From contig NZ_FQWI01000001.1 of NCBI RefSeq assembly GCF_900129615.1, forward strand, positions 186,001 to 250,000: a stretch of DNA of 64,000 bases. The letters are read 5' to 3'. The translations under genes and the position numbers were made by a program. Every line of letters begins with the position of its first letter. The stretch's first letter is position 1. Positions 53,266 through 62,663 of the stretch are shown in pieces. The stretch comes from Pectobacterium carotovorum. GTDB taxonomy: Bacteria; Pseudomonadota; Gammaproteobacteria; Enterobacterales; Enterobacteriaceae. The notes beneath the pieces were generated by a model, which worked only from the letters and a program-made list of their open reading frames with translations, did no database searches and was not told the origin of the DNA.

Positions 53266-54159
53266 TCAACTTGTCGGCGTACGCGTCGCATACCAGCAGA
53301 GCAGTGAACCTGCCGTGACCATTGCGACGCCTTGCCAGAATGAAATGGCGGGCGTGATATTGAGCCAGAGCGCAGCCAATAGTGTGGAAAGCACGGGCGT
53401 GAAATAAGAGGCGGTTGCCAGTAAAGTCAGATTGCCATGCTGAATACCAGCATTCCAGGCGGAATAGGCCAAGGCGGTTGATGCGCCCATAAAGATCAGT
53501 TGCAGCGAACTCGGCAAGGTTAATGAAATCGCACTTTCGCCACTGAAGGAATACTGCGTCCAGAGTATGAGGGCGGTGATGAGAAAGAACAGCGAGACGC
53601 CGCTTTTTCCCTGCCCATAACGCTTAGTGATATTGCAGTAGAGCGCCCAGGTTAAGGCCGCAGAAAATGCCAGGCTGTAGGCCAGTGGGTTAGCAAGAAC
53701 GTTGTTCCACAGCAGTTCTGGTGTCCAGTCGCTTTCTCCTTTCATAATCCACACGATGCCGCCCAGCGCGAGCGCGAGACCGGGCCAGAGCAGGAAACGG
53801 CTTTTCTGCTGATTGATAAAAAGAGAAAAAAGAATGGTCAAACTGGGCCACAAATAGTTAATCATCCCTATTTCTATCGCCTGCATGCGGCTATCTGCCA
53901 GCCCGATGGACAGCGACAGGAATATCTCGTAGCAGACAAACATCGCACCGCCTGCGAATAAATAGATTCTGGGCAGCGTTTTAATGCGGGGAAGACCATA
54001 AAAGGCCAAGAGACATAGCGTGCTGGTGGAATAAATCATCGCGGCGCCGCCGATGGGGCCGAGCGCTTCTGTCAGACTACGAATAAGTCCGACGGATGTG
54101 CTCCATAAAACGATCGCCAGTAAGCCCGTGAGCGTGGCGCGCTGTGGCGTCATATTCAT
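53266..54159 (-). CDS. yddG: Aromatic amino acid exporter YddG
   Basis: A 297-residue EamA/DMT-family exporter with ten predicted helices. It matches E. coli YddG in the start (ATLTGLLAIVLWSTSVGLIRS), IE.GM.NYLWPSLTILF and the last helices (SYFTPVLSTLLAALWL). YddG exports phenylalanine, tyrosine, tryptophan and paraquat in relatives. It is preceded by nadE on the same strand. Confidence 0.9.
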   Translation of the reverse strand: MNMTPQRATLTGLLAIVLWSTSVGLIRSLTEALGPIGGAAMIYSTSTLCLLAFYGLPRIKTLPRIYLFAGGAMFVCYEIFLSLSIGLADSRMQAIEIGMINYLWPSLTILFSLFINQQKSRFLLWPGLALALGGIVWIMKGESDWTPELLWNNVLANPLAYSLAFSAALTWALYCNITKRYGQGKSGVSLFFLITALILWTQYSFSGESAISLTLPSSLQLIFMGASTALAYSAWNAGIQHGNLTLLATASYFTPVLSTLLAALWLNITPAISFWQGVAMVTAGSLLCWYATRTPTS

Positions 54160-54191
54160 ACCCGGTTATGAAGTCTGTGCAGAAGAAACCA

Positions 54192-54227
54192 AAAACAAAC
54201 CAGACGCCGTTATCTGCGTCCGGTTTG
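54192..54227 (-). terminator. Terminator after nadE
   Basis: CAAACCAGACGC/GCGTCCGGTTTG pairs over 12 positions with one mismatch; TTTTTGG follows on the minus strand. Confidence 0.75.
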
Positions 54228-54241
54228 CTCATCACGATGAT

Positions 54242-55066
54242 TTATCGCCAGAAATCATCAAAAACGGTAATTGGCGGACGACGCTTGTGTTCAGTTTTGC
54301 GATACCAGTTTTCGATAATGGCCGCATCGTTGGCCTCGATCTGCTTACCTTCCAGATAGTCGTCGATCTTTTCATAGGTGACGCCCAATGCGACTTCATC
54401 CGGGAGGGACGGACGGTCTTCTTCCAGATCGGCGGTGGGGGCTTTGGTATAAAGATGAGAAGGGCAGCCCAGTTCGCGTAGCAGCGCTTTGCCCTGTCGC
54501 TTGTTCAGTCGGAAAATCGGGTTGATATCGGTACCGCCATCACCGTATTTGGTGAAAAAGCCCGTTACCGCCTCTGCCGCATGATCGGTGCCGACGACAA
54601 GCCCGGCATTCATGCCTGCGATGCTGTACTGCGCTTTCATACGTTCTCTGGCTTTCTCGTTGCCTTTAACAAAATCGGAAAGCTCTACGCCAATGGCACG
54701 TAAGGTGGCTTCACTGGCCTCGATAGCAGGCTTGATGTTGACGGTTAATACGCGGTCTGGTTGGATAAAAGCGATGGCGTCCTGACAATCGGCTTCATCC
54801 GCCTGCACGCCGTAAGGCAGGCGCACGGCGATGAACTGATAGCGAGAATTTCCGGTTTCATTGCGTAATTCCGTGATAGCCGTCTGGCACAGTTTGCCGG
54901 TCAACGTCGAATCCTGACCTCCGCTGATACCCAAAACTAACGACGTAACGAACGGGTGAGCGTTCAGATAATTCTTTAAAAAATCAACGCTAACACGGAT
55001 TTCCTGTGCTGGTTCGATGCTGCTTTTCACTCCCAACGCAGTGATAATGTCGTTTTGTAATGACAT
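54242..55066 (-). CDS. nadE: NH3-dependent NAD+ synthetase
   Basis: A 274-residue enzyme converting nicotinate adenine dinucleotide to NAD+ with ATP and ammonia. P-loop SGGQDST (about residues 46-52) is present, as are the [20 protein letters not shown] loop (about 150-170) and the family C-terminus KRRPP. There is no glutaminase domain, so free ammonia is the donor. The ATG at 55066 (MSLQND) is chosen over a 69-residue extension. Divergent from osmE as in E. coli. Confidence 0.95.
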   Translation of the reverse strand: MSLQNDIITALGVKSSIEPAQEIRVSVDFLKNYLNAHPFVTSLVLGISGGQDSTLTGKLCQTAITELRNETGNSRYQFIAVRLPYGVQADEADCQDAIAFIQPDRVLTVNIKPAIEASEATLRAIGVELSDFVKGNEKARERMKAQYSIAGMNAGLVVGTDHAAEAVTGFFTKYGDGGTDINPIFRLNKRQGKALLRELGCPSHLYTKAPTADLEEDRPSLPDEVALGVTYEKIDDYLEGKQIEANDAAIIENWYRKTEHKRRPPITVFDDFWR

Positions 55067-55291
55067 GTCATCCCCTCCTGAACTTATTGATACTGCAAAA
55101 GATTTATTACGATTACCTGAGTGTAAAACGAATTGGCGTGAAGAAAAAGAACAAGCTGTCAGGTAGTCATTTTCCCTATAGATAACCCGTTTTTGACTAT
55201 CGGCGAATATGTTACATCCCTGCGTTATGATTTGAAAAAGTGGTCGCCGCCGACTAGCCTTAGGGTGACCCATTAATAATGAGGTGATGAG

Positions 55292-55621
55292 ATGAAGAAT
55301 AACAGATTACTGGTATGTATTGCGGCAGCTGGTGCTGTCATGCTGGCGGGATGTTCGGCTTATAACAAGGCAGAAAGCTATGTGAATGAGCCTGTGGTGA
55401 AAGATGTGAAAGTGGGAATGACGAAGCAGCAGGTTCATCAACTTGCAGGTAGCGGAGTGGAAAAAAGACTGGTGAATGCCAAAGGCACCTGTAGCGATTA
55501 TCTGCTGAAGAACCGTGATGGTACTGCGCAGAACTATTTTGTGAGTTACGGCGAGACTGGTCATGTTCTCAATAAAGGCTTCCAGAGCTGCCAGGCTTAC
55601 GATACTAACCCGCAGCGCTAG
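55292..55621 (+). CDS. osmE: Osmotically inducible lipoprotein OsmE
   Basis: A 109-residue lipoprotein of the SmpA/OmlA fold. Lipobox LAGC with the acylated Cys21. Conserved [15 protein letters not shown] and GTCSDY.L..RDG blocks match E. coli OsmE. Expression in E. coli rises at high osmolarity and in stationary phase. Function unknown. Confidence 0.93.
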   Translation: MKNNRLLVCIAAAGAVMLAGCSAYNKAESYVNEPVVKDVKVGMTKQQVHQLAGSGVEKRLVNAKGTCSDYLLKNRDGTAQNYFVSYGETGHVLNKGFQSCQAYDTNPQR

Positions 55622-55664
55622 CTAGCCCGATGGCACGATATCGTTGTTAGATTCGCGTCATAAA

Positions 55665-55705
55665 GAAAACGCCGACAGCATCAGCCGTCGGCGTTTTCTT
55701 TTGTG
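55665..55705. terminator. Terminator between osmE and tcyP
   Basis: GAAAACGCCGAC/GTCGGCGTTTTC, a perfect 12-bp stem with a T-rich tail on both sides, shared by the convergent genes. Confidence 0.85.
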
Positions 55706-55718
55706 CAGCAAGCGTGAC

Positions 55719-57113
55719 TTAGCGGTGCGTCAACTCAGCGTCATCCTGAGCGTTGAAAACCGTTTTGTCCGTCTGCTTCATCAACTGGCTGGTGACGGTA
55801 CCTGCCGTCATGGATCCGCTGACGTTAAGCGCGGTACGGCCCATATCGATAAGCGGCTCAATGGAGATGAGCAGCGCGACAAGCGTCACTGGCAGCCCCA
55901 TTGCGGGCAGAACGATTAATGCGGCAAAGGTGGCACCTCCGCCCACACCGGCTACGCCAGCAGAACTGATGGTGACGATACCGACCAGCGTTGCGATCCA
56001 GACTGGATCCAGCGGGTTGATGCCAACCGTTGGTGCGACCATCACGGCCAGCATCGCTGGATAAAGCCCGGCACAGCCGTTCTGACCGATTGTCGTGCCG
56101 AAAGACGCCGCAAAGCTGGCGATAGATTGTGGTACGCCAATGCGGCGCGTTTGCGCCTCAATGCTGAGTGGAATGGTCGCTGCGCTGGAACGGCTGGTAA
56201 ATGCGAACGTCAGTACCGGCCAGATTTTGCGATAAAAACGTGCCGGATTAATGCCTGTGAAAGACAGAATCAGTGCATGAACGCCGAACATAATCGCCAG
56301 CCCCAGATAGGAGGCGACAACGAAGCTGCCTAACTTGAGGATGTCTTGCAGGTTAGAACTGGCGACCATCTTGGTCATCAGCGCCATGACGCCGTACGGG
56401 GTCAACCTCATCACCAGACGAACAAGCTTCATCACCCAGGATTGCAGCGTGTCAATGGCGGTTAAAACGCGTTCGCCTTTGACGGCGTCATCTTTCAACA
56501 GCTGTAGCGCCGCGACGCCAAGGAAGGCTGCAAAGACGACGACGCTGATGATAGACGTCGGGTTCGCGCCAGTCAGCTCGGCAAACGGATTTTTAGGAAT
56601 GAATGACAGGATAAGCTGAGGCACATTAAGGTCAGCGACTTTACCCGCATAGTTGCTTTCGATTGCCGTTAATCGCGCGGTTTCCTGCGCACCTTGCACC
56701 AGCCCGGTAGCCGTCAGGCCAAACAGGTTAGTCACAAATACGCCGACCAACGCAGAAATCAGCGTGGTGATCAGTAGAGTGGACAGCGTCAATACGCTGA
56801 TTTTCCCTAATGACGAGGCGTTATGCAATTTGGCAACGGAATTGAGGATGGAGATAAAGACCAGCGGCATGACGATCATCTGCAACAGCTGCACATAGCC
56901 ATTACCGACGATGTTAAACCAGGAAATGGACTGCTTAACAACCGGATTGTCGCCACCATAAATCAGATGCAGTGCCAGACCAAATAGCACCCCGACAACC
57001 AAACCCAGCAACACTTTCTTGGCCAGACTCCAGGATGGGTTACGGCTGGCGTAACCTAATCCGAGCAGTAATACGACAAATAGCAGAATATTTATGAGTA
57101 GCGGAAAATTCAT
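55719..57113 (-). CDS. tcyP: L-cystine:H+/Na+ symporter TcyP (YdjN)
   Basis: A 464-residue sodium/dicarboxylate-symporter-family importer of L-cystine. Around eight helices plus two re-entrant hairpins, with the conserved [12 protein letters not shown] (about 315) and the [17 protein letters not shown] (about 385) motifs. It matches E. coli TcyP almost throughout. Start at the ATG at 57113 (MNFPLL), rather than the 14-residue extension. Confidence 0.94.
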   Translation of the reverse strand: MNFPLLINILLFVVLLLGLGYASRNPSWSLAKKVLLGLVVGVLFGLALHLIYGGDNPVVKQSISWFNIVGNGYVQLLQMIVMPLVFISILNSVAKLHNASSLGKISVLTLSTLLITTLISALVGVFVTNLFGLTATGLVQGAQETARLTAIESNYAGKVADLNVPQLILSFIPKNPFAELTGANPTSIISVVVFAAFLGVAALQLLKDDAVKGERVLTAIDTLQSWVMKLVRLVMRLTPYGVMALMTKMVASSNLQDILKLGSFVVASYLGLAIMFGVHALILSFTGINPARFYRKIWPVLTFAFTSRSSAATIPLSIEAQTRRIGVPQSIASFAASFGTTIGQNGCAGLYPAMLAVMVAPTVGINPLDPVWIATLVGIVTISSAGVAGVGGGATFAALIVLPAMGLPVTLVALLISIEPLIDMGRTALNVSGSMTAGTVTSQLMKQTDKTVFNAQDDAELTHR

Positions 57114-57284
57114 CCGGCTTTGCTCCCTATCAGTGAGTCGCGTCACGCTGCCCACGATCTCGCGCGATAATGGAGATCGGCGGAGGTAGCGTGATTTTTT
57201 GCGATGAAAAATAACAAACGCGCACAGGATAGCAGGTCTTTTGCCATCATGTTACAGGGATATGTCTGACGGTAGGTAACGCTG

Positions 57285-57860
57285 TTACTTCACGTATTGA
57301 AAGAGGTAGGTTTGCGCTGACTGTAAAAAGCGAAATGACTGCTCATAGGTGCAGCAATCCAGATTCTTTTGTGGCTGATACAGCGAAAAGCCGATACAGG
57401 CAAGACATAGAAAGCGTTCTAATTGATTGCCCTTTTGGCTGTTTAAAATCGGCAAGCGGAAACGCCAGCGACAGGGCCAGAGCAGAGGGACGCCAGAGGG
57501 CGTCAGCATATCTGCGAGAATGTGGCTCAGATAACCGACGATCATGGCATGGTAGGCATCGGCTGGAATCGGCCAGTCTGGCGGCAGACGCGTCTGAATA
57601 AAGAAAATACCGGCGGCGATGGCAAGAAGGCTGTGCGTAAACCCGCGATGGCCAAAGAGGCGGGCAATTGGCGAAGACAGCCACTTCAGGCGCTGCCCGA
57701 GGACGGATTTAGGGTGATCGATATCGGGCAGCAGCGCGGTAAGGAGTGCACCGGGAATAATGTGCCACCAGTCTCCGGTAGCCAGCGCTGGCGATAGCTC
57801 AACTTTTTTAGCCAGAATCGCGCAGGCAACAGAAAACAGCAGGTGTCCTTCCGCAGTCAT
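57285..57860 (-). CDS. ydjM: YdjM family membrane-bound metal-dependent hydrolase
   Basis: A 191-residue inner-membrane protein of the YdjM/YbcI family. Conserved metal-ligand motifs: LLPDIDHPKS (about 45-54), FGHRGFTHSL (about 70-79) and HILADMLTPSGVPLLWPC (about 115-132), with several short helices. In E. coli ydjM belongs to the SOS regulon; I did not find a clear LexA box here. The ATG at 57860 with GAGAAG upstream is preferred to a TTG at 57872. Confidence 0.88.
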   Translation of the reverse strand: MTAEGHLLFSVACAILAKKVELSPALATGDWWHIIPGALLTALLPDIDHPKSVLGQRLKWLSSPIARLFGHRGFTHSLLAIAAGIFFIQTRLPPDWPIPADAYHAMIVGYLSHILADMLTPSGVPLLWPCRWRFRLPILNSQKGNQLERFLCLACIGFSLYQPQKNLDCCTYEQSFRFLQSAQTYLFQYVK

Positions 57861-57940
57861 GAAACTTCTCAAATAAAACTGTTATTTTATACAGTATAAG
57901 AGATTATCCCTGCCTGCGGAAGCGGTGACGGCGTAACGAT

Positions 57941-58894
57941 TTATTTCGGCTGTTCGTTACTTACCGGTAAAACACGCAGCCAGTTGTCCAGCAACTGAGG
58001 CCAGGCTGCCGTAGGAAGTCCTTTGGTACCGCGCAGGCCGAAACCGTGTTTCCCTTTCTCAAACAGATGCATTTCGACGGGAATCTGTTTTTCCCGCAGC
58101 GCGCTGAACATCACCAGACTGTTATCAACCGACACTGACGGGTCGTCAACGGCATGCACCAGAAATGTGGGCGGCGTCTGAGCGGTAACCTGCTTCTCTG
58201 GAGAATAACGCAGCACCTGCGCCTCCGTCGGTTGCTCACCGATTAACTGTTTGCGCGAACCTGCGTGTGCAATGTCCGCCTGCATCGAAATAACGGGGTA
58301 CATCAGCACCATGAAATCAGGGCGTGCGCTTACGTTATCAATGGCATCCGTCGCGGGGTAAACGGACTGGGCGAATCGGGTTCCAAGGCTGGCAGCAACA
58401 TGACCACCGGCGGAGAATCCCATAATGCCGATGCGCTGTGGATTAATGTGCCACTTATCGGCGTTGGCTCTCAGGGTTCTGATGGCTCGCTGGGCATCGG
58501 CTAACGGGGCGTCAGCACCTTCTTTATGACCTTCACCGGGCATGCGATAAGTCATCACGAAAAGGGTATAGCCATGTTGATTAAAGAACGGTGCCAGATC
58601 GCTGCCTTCTTTATCCAACACGACGCGCTGGTAAGAACCGCCAGGCGTAATGAGCAAAGCCATGCCATTGGGCTTCTCTGCCGGATAAACGGTAATTTCG
58701 GGACTGCGAATCCCAGTTGCAGCCCGATCGGGAAGAGAGGGATCCTTGCTACGCTCGACCACTTGCGGCTGCGCCGTTGAAGAAGAGGCACCTGGCGCTT
58801 CGCCATGTGGCCAGACAGGAAAAACAGGTTGGGCGTAACTTAATCCATTTACAGACATCATAATGGCCCCGACAAGCAGAGAACGAACAATCAT
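57941..58894 (-). CDS. paeX: Pectin acetylesterase PaeX-type (alpha/beta hydrolase)
   Basis: A 317-residue secreted or periplasmic serine esterase. Signal peptide about 1-21. Oxyanion region TPGGSY (about 83), nucleophile elbow GFSAGGHVA (Ser about 165), Asp in HAVDDPSVSVD (about 252) and His in KGKHGFG (about 286). It resembles PaeX of Dickeya, which removes acetyl groups from oligogalacturonides in the periplasm. Its place after kdgM and the tog genes supports this. A terminator with a T-run lies 50-90 bp upstream, so it may be transcribed from kdgM by read-through or from its own promoter. Confidence 0.85.
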   Translation of the reverse strand: MIVRSLLVGAIMMSVNGLSYAQPVFPVWPHGEAPGASSSTAQPQVVERSKDPSLPDRAATGIRSPEITVYPAEKPNGMALLITPGGSYQRVVLDKEGSDLAPFFNQHGYTLFVMTYRMPGEGHKEGADAPLADAQRAIRTLRANADKWHINPQRIGIMGFSAGGHVAASLGTRFAQSVYPATDAIDNVSARPDFMVLMYPVISMQADIAHAGSRKQLIGEQPTEAQVLRYSPEKQVTAQTPPTFLVHAVDDPSVSVDNSLVMFSALREKQIPVEMHLFEKGKHGFGLRGTKGLPTAAWPQLLDNWLRVLPVSNEQPK

Positions 58895-58942
58895 GATAGA
58901 TCACCTGACAAAGGGAAGAAGGGGGGAAATCGTTGGGCGATG

Positions 58943-58990
58943 GTAAAAAAATAGGGTAGCCATCACATCGGAGAAAAAATGACTACCCTG
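58943..58990 (-). terminator. Terminator or attenuator upstream of paeX
   Basis: AGGGTAG-x-CAT pairs with ATG-x-CTACCCT (58953-58963 / 58979-58989). On the minus strand a run of seven T follows. It lies between kdgM and paeX, in the path of any read-through transcript. Confidence 0.7.
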
Positions 58991-59238
58991 AACCGCAAAC
59001 TTTAATAAAGAAATAACATTCATACACGAAGAGGGTAAATCAGACACAGCAATTCCAACAGCTAAAACGCATGTAGCTAAATCGCATTTAACGACACCAC
59101 ATGTAACAACGAAACTAACCTGCTAACCTACGACGGACATCATAATAAAGGGATGCTAATGATAAATCTGAGTGAATCAATTAACAATAACATCCCTTTT
59201 GCCAACTAATAACGCTTATTTAAATAATAAAGCTGTTA
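58991..59238. other. kdgM-paeX intergenic region
   Basis: The remainder of the 344-bp kdgM-paeX gap (58895-59238) is AT-rich and without a gene. It contains the kdgM terminator (59147-59199). No convincing KdgR box was found here for paeX. Confidence 0.45.
59147..59199 (-). terminator. Terminator after kdgM
   Basis: AAAGGGATG (59147-59155) and CATCCCTTT (59191-59199) pair over 9 bp around a 35-base loop; the minus strand then reads ATTATG, so termination strength is moderate. Confidence 0.5.
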
Positions 59239-59967
59239 TTAGAAGCTGTATTGCACACCAACACGGTAACGAGTTTGACGCTCGTCGGTGTTTTTATCAC
59301 CGACAACGTTACCGACAGCCATATAAGGTTTCCAGTTTTTATCTAACTTATAAGCCAGTTTGACATCATGTTCGATTTTCCAGTTTTCTTTGTCTGCTTG
59401 AAAACCACTCGGTCCTGCTTTGTTAGCTTTTTTGTAGTCCAGCTCGTAATCAATCTGGTAATCTTTCAGGAATTTATAGCTAACAACTGCAGTCAGGTTG
59501 TAACCAGTTTCTTGAGTATAGTTGCTGGCACCTGTTTTATTCGTATTTCCGCTTTTTCTTAAATAGTAAGGACGGTAGCGGAGAGAGGTTGACAGATCGT
59601 CAGTAATATTCACTTTACCGCGCAGATAAGGGCGGTAGTTGTTGGAGTCAGAGCTTGAATCTAAAGAGAAACCTGGCTCCAGAGAAAAGGTTTTGTTGAA
59701 GTTGTACACATAGCTGGCAACCACTTCAGTACCGTTGCTGACGGTTTCATTAAATGGTTTATTTGGTGTGTTATCTGAACCAGACTGCTTCCATTTAGCT
59801 TCAGCAGATAAACCGAAACCATTGGCGAAACGGTGAGACATTGAAAGACGATCTTTATGGTCGTTTTTGACAGTGTCTTGCATTTCATGACGATAATCGA
59901 TCGTTACAGCCATTGCATTCACACTAATTAATGACGTAACAGCCAGAGCTAGTAATTTAAATTTCAT
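59239..59967 (-). CDS. kdgM: Oligogalacturonate-specific outer-membrane porin KdgM
   Basis: A 242-residue outer-membrane beta-barrel. Signal peptide about 1-20 (ends NAMA). Alternating strands, many Tyr/Lys/Asp residues and a C-terminal aromatic (GVQYSF) as needed for Bam insertion. It matches the KdgM family (start VTIDYRHE, EAKWK). It is a monomeric 12-strand anion-selective channel for oligogalacturonides in Dickeya. Located between togB and paeX. Its upstream region has a KdgR-like box and CRP-like sites. Confidence 0.94.
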   Translation of the reverse strand: MKFKLLALAVTSLISVNAMAVTIDYRHEMQDTVKNDHKDRLSMSHRFANGFGLSAEAKWKQSGSDNTPNKPFNETVSNGTEVVASYVYNFNKTFSLEPGFSLDSSSDSNNYRPYLRGKVNITDDLSTSLRYRPYYLRKSGNTNKTGASNYTQETGYNLTAVVSYKFLKDYQIDYELDYKKANKAGPSGFQADKENWKIEHDVKLAYKLDKNWKPYMAVGNVVGDKNTDERQTRYRVGVQYSF

Positions 59968-60062
59968 TGTTATATTCCCTATTGGTTAGGATATCTCTAA
60001 TAAAAAACACGCATTATGCTTTTTGGGACAAGTTCTATTTTATTTATTATTAAACTACGTTC

Positions 60063-60127
60063 TGTGATCGAGATCGGCTTGGGTAACAAAAAGTAAAATG
60101 GGGTTTCAAATTGTGAGGGAGATCGAA
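60063..60127 (-). promoter_or_regulatory. kdgM control region: KdgR box and CRP-like sites
   Basis: AGTAAAATGGGGTTTCAAA (60092-60110) fits the KdgR consensus at 15 of 19 positions. Two TGTGA-N6-TC half-matches to the CRP site flank it at 60063-60078 and 60112-60127. KdgR repression and CRP activation of kdgM are established in Dickeya. Confidence 0.6.
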
Positions 60128-60156
60128 TTGAATATAGCGGTTGTTTTAATTTAAAT

Positions 60157-60187
60157 GAAAAATCCCTGCCGTCAGTGCGGCAGGGAT
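60157..60187 (-). terminator. Terminator after togB
   Basis: ATCCCTGCCG/CGGCAGGGAT, a perfect 10-bp stem with a 6-base loop, followed on the minus strand by TTTTC. It separates togMNAB from kdgM. Confidence 0.85.
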
Positions 60188-60214
60188 GAATTACAGTCTA
60201 AATGAGGTACGACA

Positions 60215-61507
60215 TTACTTCATTGCACGTTTCAGAATACGTTCTGATTGACGCTGGAAGTATTTCGCTGCGTCTTCCACAGATTTCTGACCGTAATCGA
60301 TAGACTGGATGGTATCACCAAACAGAGAAACGATTTGCGGGTCGTCGAAATAAGGGGAAACGGCAACGTCATGTGGCAGAGCCAGCGCCAGTTTCAACCC
60401 GGCAACGGCTGGTGCATCATCTTTGATGACGCCATCCGCAGTCAGCTGAGCCACAGCGGCTTTACTCAACGGCACACCACGTTCCAGACCCAGAGCCTGA
60501 GCACCTTCTTTACTGTTCAGCAGGAAGTTGATCAACTGAGCAGATTCTTTAGGATGCTTGGTTGACTTACCGATAGACAGCATCTGTGCAGGTTTGAAGA
60601 ACAAGCCGGCATCTTTCGCACCAGGCAGCATTGGGTAGTTACCCAATGCCAGTTTTGCTGGTGGTTGCAGGTTGTCAGAGTACTTGGTAATGGTGGAGTT
60701 CCACATGTAAGTACCAGACCACTCACCGTTGATCCATGGCTTCATCTCATACATGTTGCTCTTACCGAAAGAGGCATAGTATTTCGCATCAGGCATGACA
60801 TGGCTGTCGATCAATTTCTTATACATGCCAAAGAATTCAACCCATTGCGCATCGGTGTAGGCGAATTTCTGACCTTTTACATCAATAGCTGGAATGTTGT
60901 ATTTCTGAACCATGTAAGAGTTCAGCAGTGCCAGAGAATCCTGGTGTTCCAACACGATAGGGTAGTATTGGTCGCCCAGTTTTTCTTTGAACACTTTACC
61001 GGCGTTCAGCAGCTCGTCCCACGTTTTCGGATATTCCAGTCCCGCTTTTTGCCAGCTTTCGGTGTTGAAGTAGAACACGCGAGCAGTAACGGAAATTGGA
61101 ATACCGTTCAGTTTCCCTTCGACCGTGGTGCTTTGCAGCTCTTTCGGATCGAACTGTGTCAGATCCAGGGTATCTTTCACTTTGTTCAGGTCATAAAAAC
61201 CCGTACCGTTTTTAGAGAAAATCGGCAGCCAGTTCCAGTTAGTCTGCATCACATCTGGCTCGGTGTTACCGGCAATCTGTGTAGTCAGACGAGACAGGTG
61301 ACCATCCCATCCGGTGTATTCCGCTTTCACCGTGATGTTCGGATGCTGTTTGTGGAACTCTTCAATGGCTTTGAGCGTCTGTTGGTGACGGCTGTTGCCG
61401 CCCCACCAGGACATTCTCAATTCAACATTATCAGCGGCGAAAGAAGGCATTGCCACTAATGACGCCAGAGATGAAGCTATTAACGTGTGTAGGATCGCTT
61501 TTTTCAT
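60215..61507 (-). CDS. togB: Oligogalacturonide-binding periplasmic protein TogB
   Basis: A 430-residue family-1-type solute-binding protein. Signal peptide about 1-24 (ends PSFA). Motif ELRMSWWGG with Trp-rich ligand region at the mature start, GTGFYDL and GEWSGTYMWNS. In Dickeya TogB captures oligogalacturonides for the TogMN permease and also serves chemotaxis. It is 15 bp after togA and last in togMNAB. Confidence 0.93.
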   Translation of the reverse strand: MKKAILHTLIASSLASLVAMPSFAADNVELRMSWWGGNSRHQQTLKAIEEFHKQHPNITVKAEYTGWDGHLSRLTTQIAGNTEPDVMQTNWNWLPIFSKNGTGFYDLNKVKDTLDLTQFDPKELQSTTVEGKLNGIPISVTARVFYFNTESWQKAGLEYPKTWDELLNAGKVFKEKLGDQYYPIVLEHQDSLALLNSYMVQKYNIPAIDVKGQKFAYTDAQWVEFFGMYKKLIDSHVMPDAKYYASFGKSNMYEMKPWINGEWSGTYMWNSTITKYSDNLQPPAKLALGNYPMLPGAKDAGLFFKPAQMLSIGKSTKHPKESAQLINFLLNSKEGAQALGLERGVPLSKAAVAQLTADGVIKDDAPAVAGLKLALALPHDVAVSPYFDDPQIVSLFGDTIQSIDYGQKSVEDAAKYFQRQSERILKRAMK

Positions 61508-61522
61508 CGGTTACTACTCCTG

Positions 61523-62650
61523 TTAAAGAGAGATATTTTTTTCTGTTTTTGCATCAAAAATATGGCATTTTTCCATGTCGAACTGGAAATACACCGGACG
61601 ATGCAGTCCCTTCTCGATAATCAGCCGACCTTCGTCATAAGGAATGCGGCTGGTTAATTCAAAGCCATCGACTTTAATGTACATAAAGAATTCGTGCCCC
61701 ATGTTTTCTACGCGAACCAACTCACCCTGTGAGTGGCTGCCTTCAAATGGCGTATCTGACACGGAAACATAGTCTGGGCGAACGCCGAAGAATACGTCTT
61801 GTCCGATATAGCTGCGCACTTTATCTTGTTTTTCAGCATTTAACACCAGCGCGTTATTACCCACCACAACGCCAATCTGACCGTCTTTCTCGACCAGTTT
61901 GCACGGCTTAATGTTCATTTCTGGTGAGCCAATGAAGCCAGCCACGAACATGTTGACAGGGAAGTGGTACAGGTTATCCGGCGTATCAACCTGCATGATG
62001 TGACCGAGTTTCATCACGCAGATACGGTCACCCATGGTCATTGCTTCAGTCTGATCGTGGGTAACATATACGCTTGTCGCCGCTTTACCGCTTTTCTTCA
62101 ACTGCTTATGCAGGTCGGAAATACGGATACGCATGGAAGCACGCAGTTTGGCATCCAGGTTTGACAACGGTTCGTCAAACAGGAACACATCTGGTTTTTT
62201 AACGATGGCGCGGCCTACGGCCACACGCTGAGCCTGACCACCAGACAGCTGGCGCGGCAGACGATCCATCAGTTCTTCCAGCTCCAGAATTTTGGCCGCT
62301 TCTGCTACCTGCGCTTCGATTTGCTCTTTAGGAATTTTGCTCAGTTTCAGACCAAACGCCAGGTTCTCTTTTACCGTCATGTGAGGGTAGAGGGCATAGT
62401 TCTGGAACACCATCGCAATCCCACGCTCTTTTGGCGCCAGATTGTTAACAACGCGATCACCGATGCGAACTTCACCGCCGCTAATGGTTTCCAGACCTGC
62501 CAGCATGCGCAGCGTGGTGGATTTCGCACAGCCAGACGGGCCGACGATAACCATGAATTCGCCGTCTTTAATCGTCAGGTCGATGCCATGAACGGCTTTG
62601 AAACCGTTGGAGTATACTTTTTCCAGTTTATTGAAAATAACTTCAGCCAT
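61523..62650 (-). CDS. togA: Oligogalacturonide ABC transporter ATPase TogA
   Basis: A 375-residue MalK/UgpC-type ATPase. Walker A GPSGCAKST (about 37-45; Ala in place of the common Gly), signature LSGGQAQRVA (about 135), Walker B VFLFDEPLSNLD (about 155), switch VTHDQTEAM, and two TOBE-like domains from about 240. It energises uptake of oligogalacturonides. It lies between togN (13 bp) and togB. Confidence 0.94.
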   Translation of the reverse strand: MAEVIFNKLEKVYSNGFKAVHGIDLTIKDGEFMVIVGPSGCAKSTTLRMLAGLETISGGEVRIGDRVVNNLAPKERGIAMVFQNYALYPHMTVKENLAFGLKLSKIPKEQIEAQVAEAAKILELEELMDRLPRQLSGGQAQRVAVGRAIVKKPDVFLFDEPLSNLDAKLRASMRIRISDLHKQLKKSGKAATSVYVTHDQTEAMTMGDRICVMKLGHIMQVDTPDNLYHFPVNMFVAGFIGSPEMNIKPCKLVEKDGQIGVVVGNNALVLNAEKQDKVRSYIGQDVFFGVRPDYVSVSDTPFEGSHSQGELVRVENMGHEFFMYIKVDGFELTSRIPYDEGRLIIEKGLHRPVYFQFDMEKCHIFDAKTEKNISL

Positions 62651-62663
62651 GATAAATCCTCTA

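Noticed and set aside
60665-61459. 264-codon plus-strand frame opposite togB
   Set aside because: It lies wholly inside togB on the other strand and has no recognisable domain.
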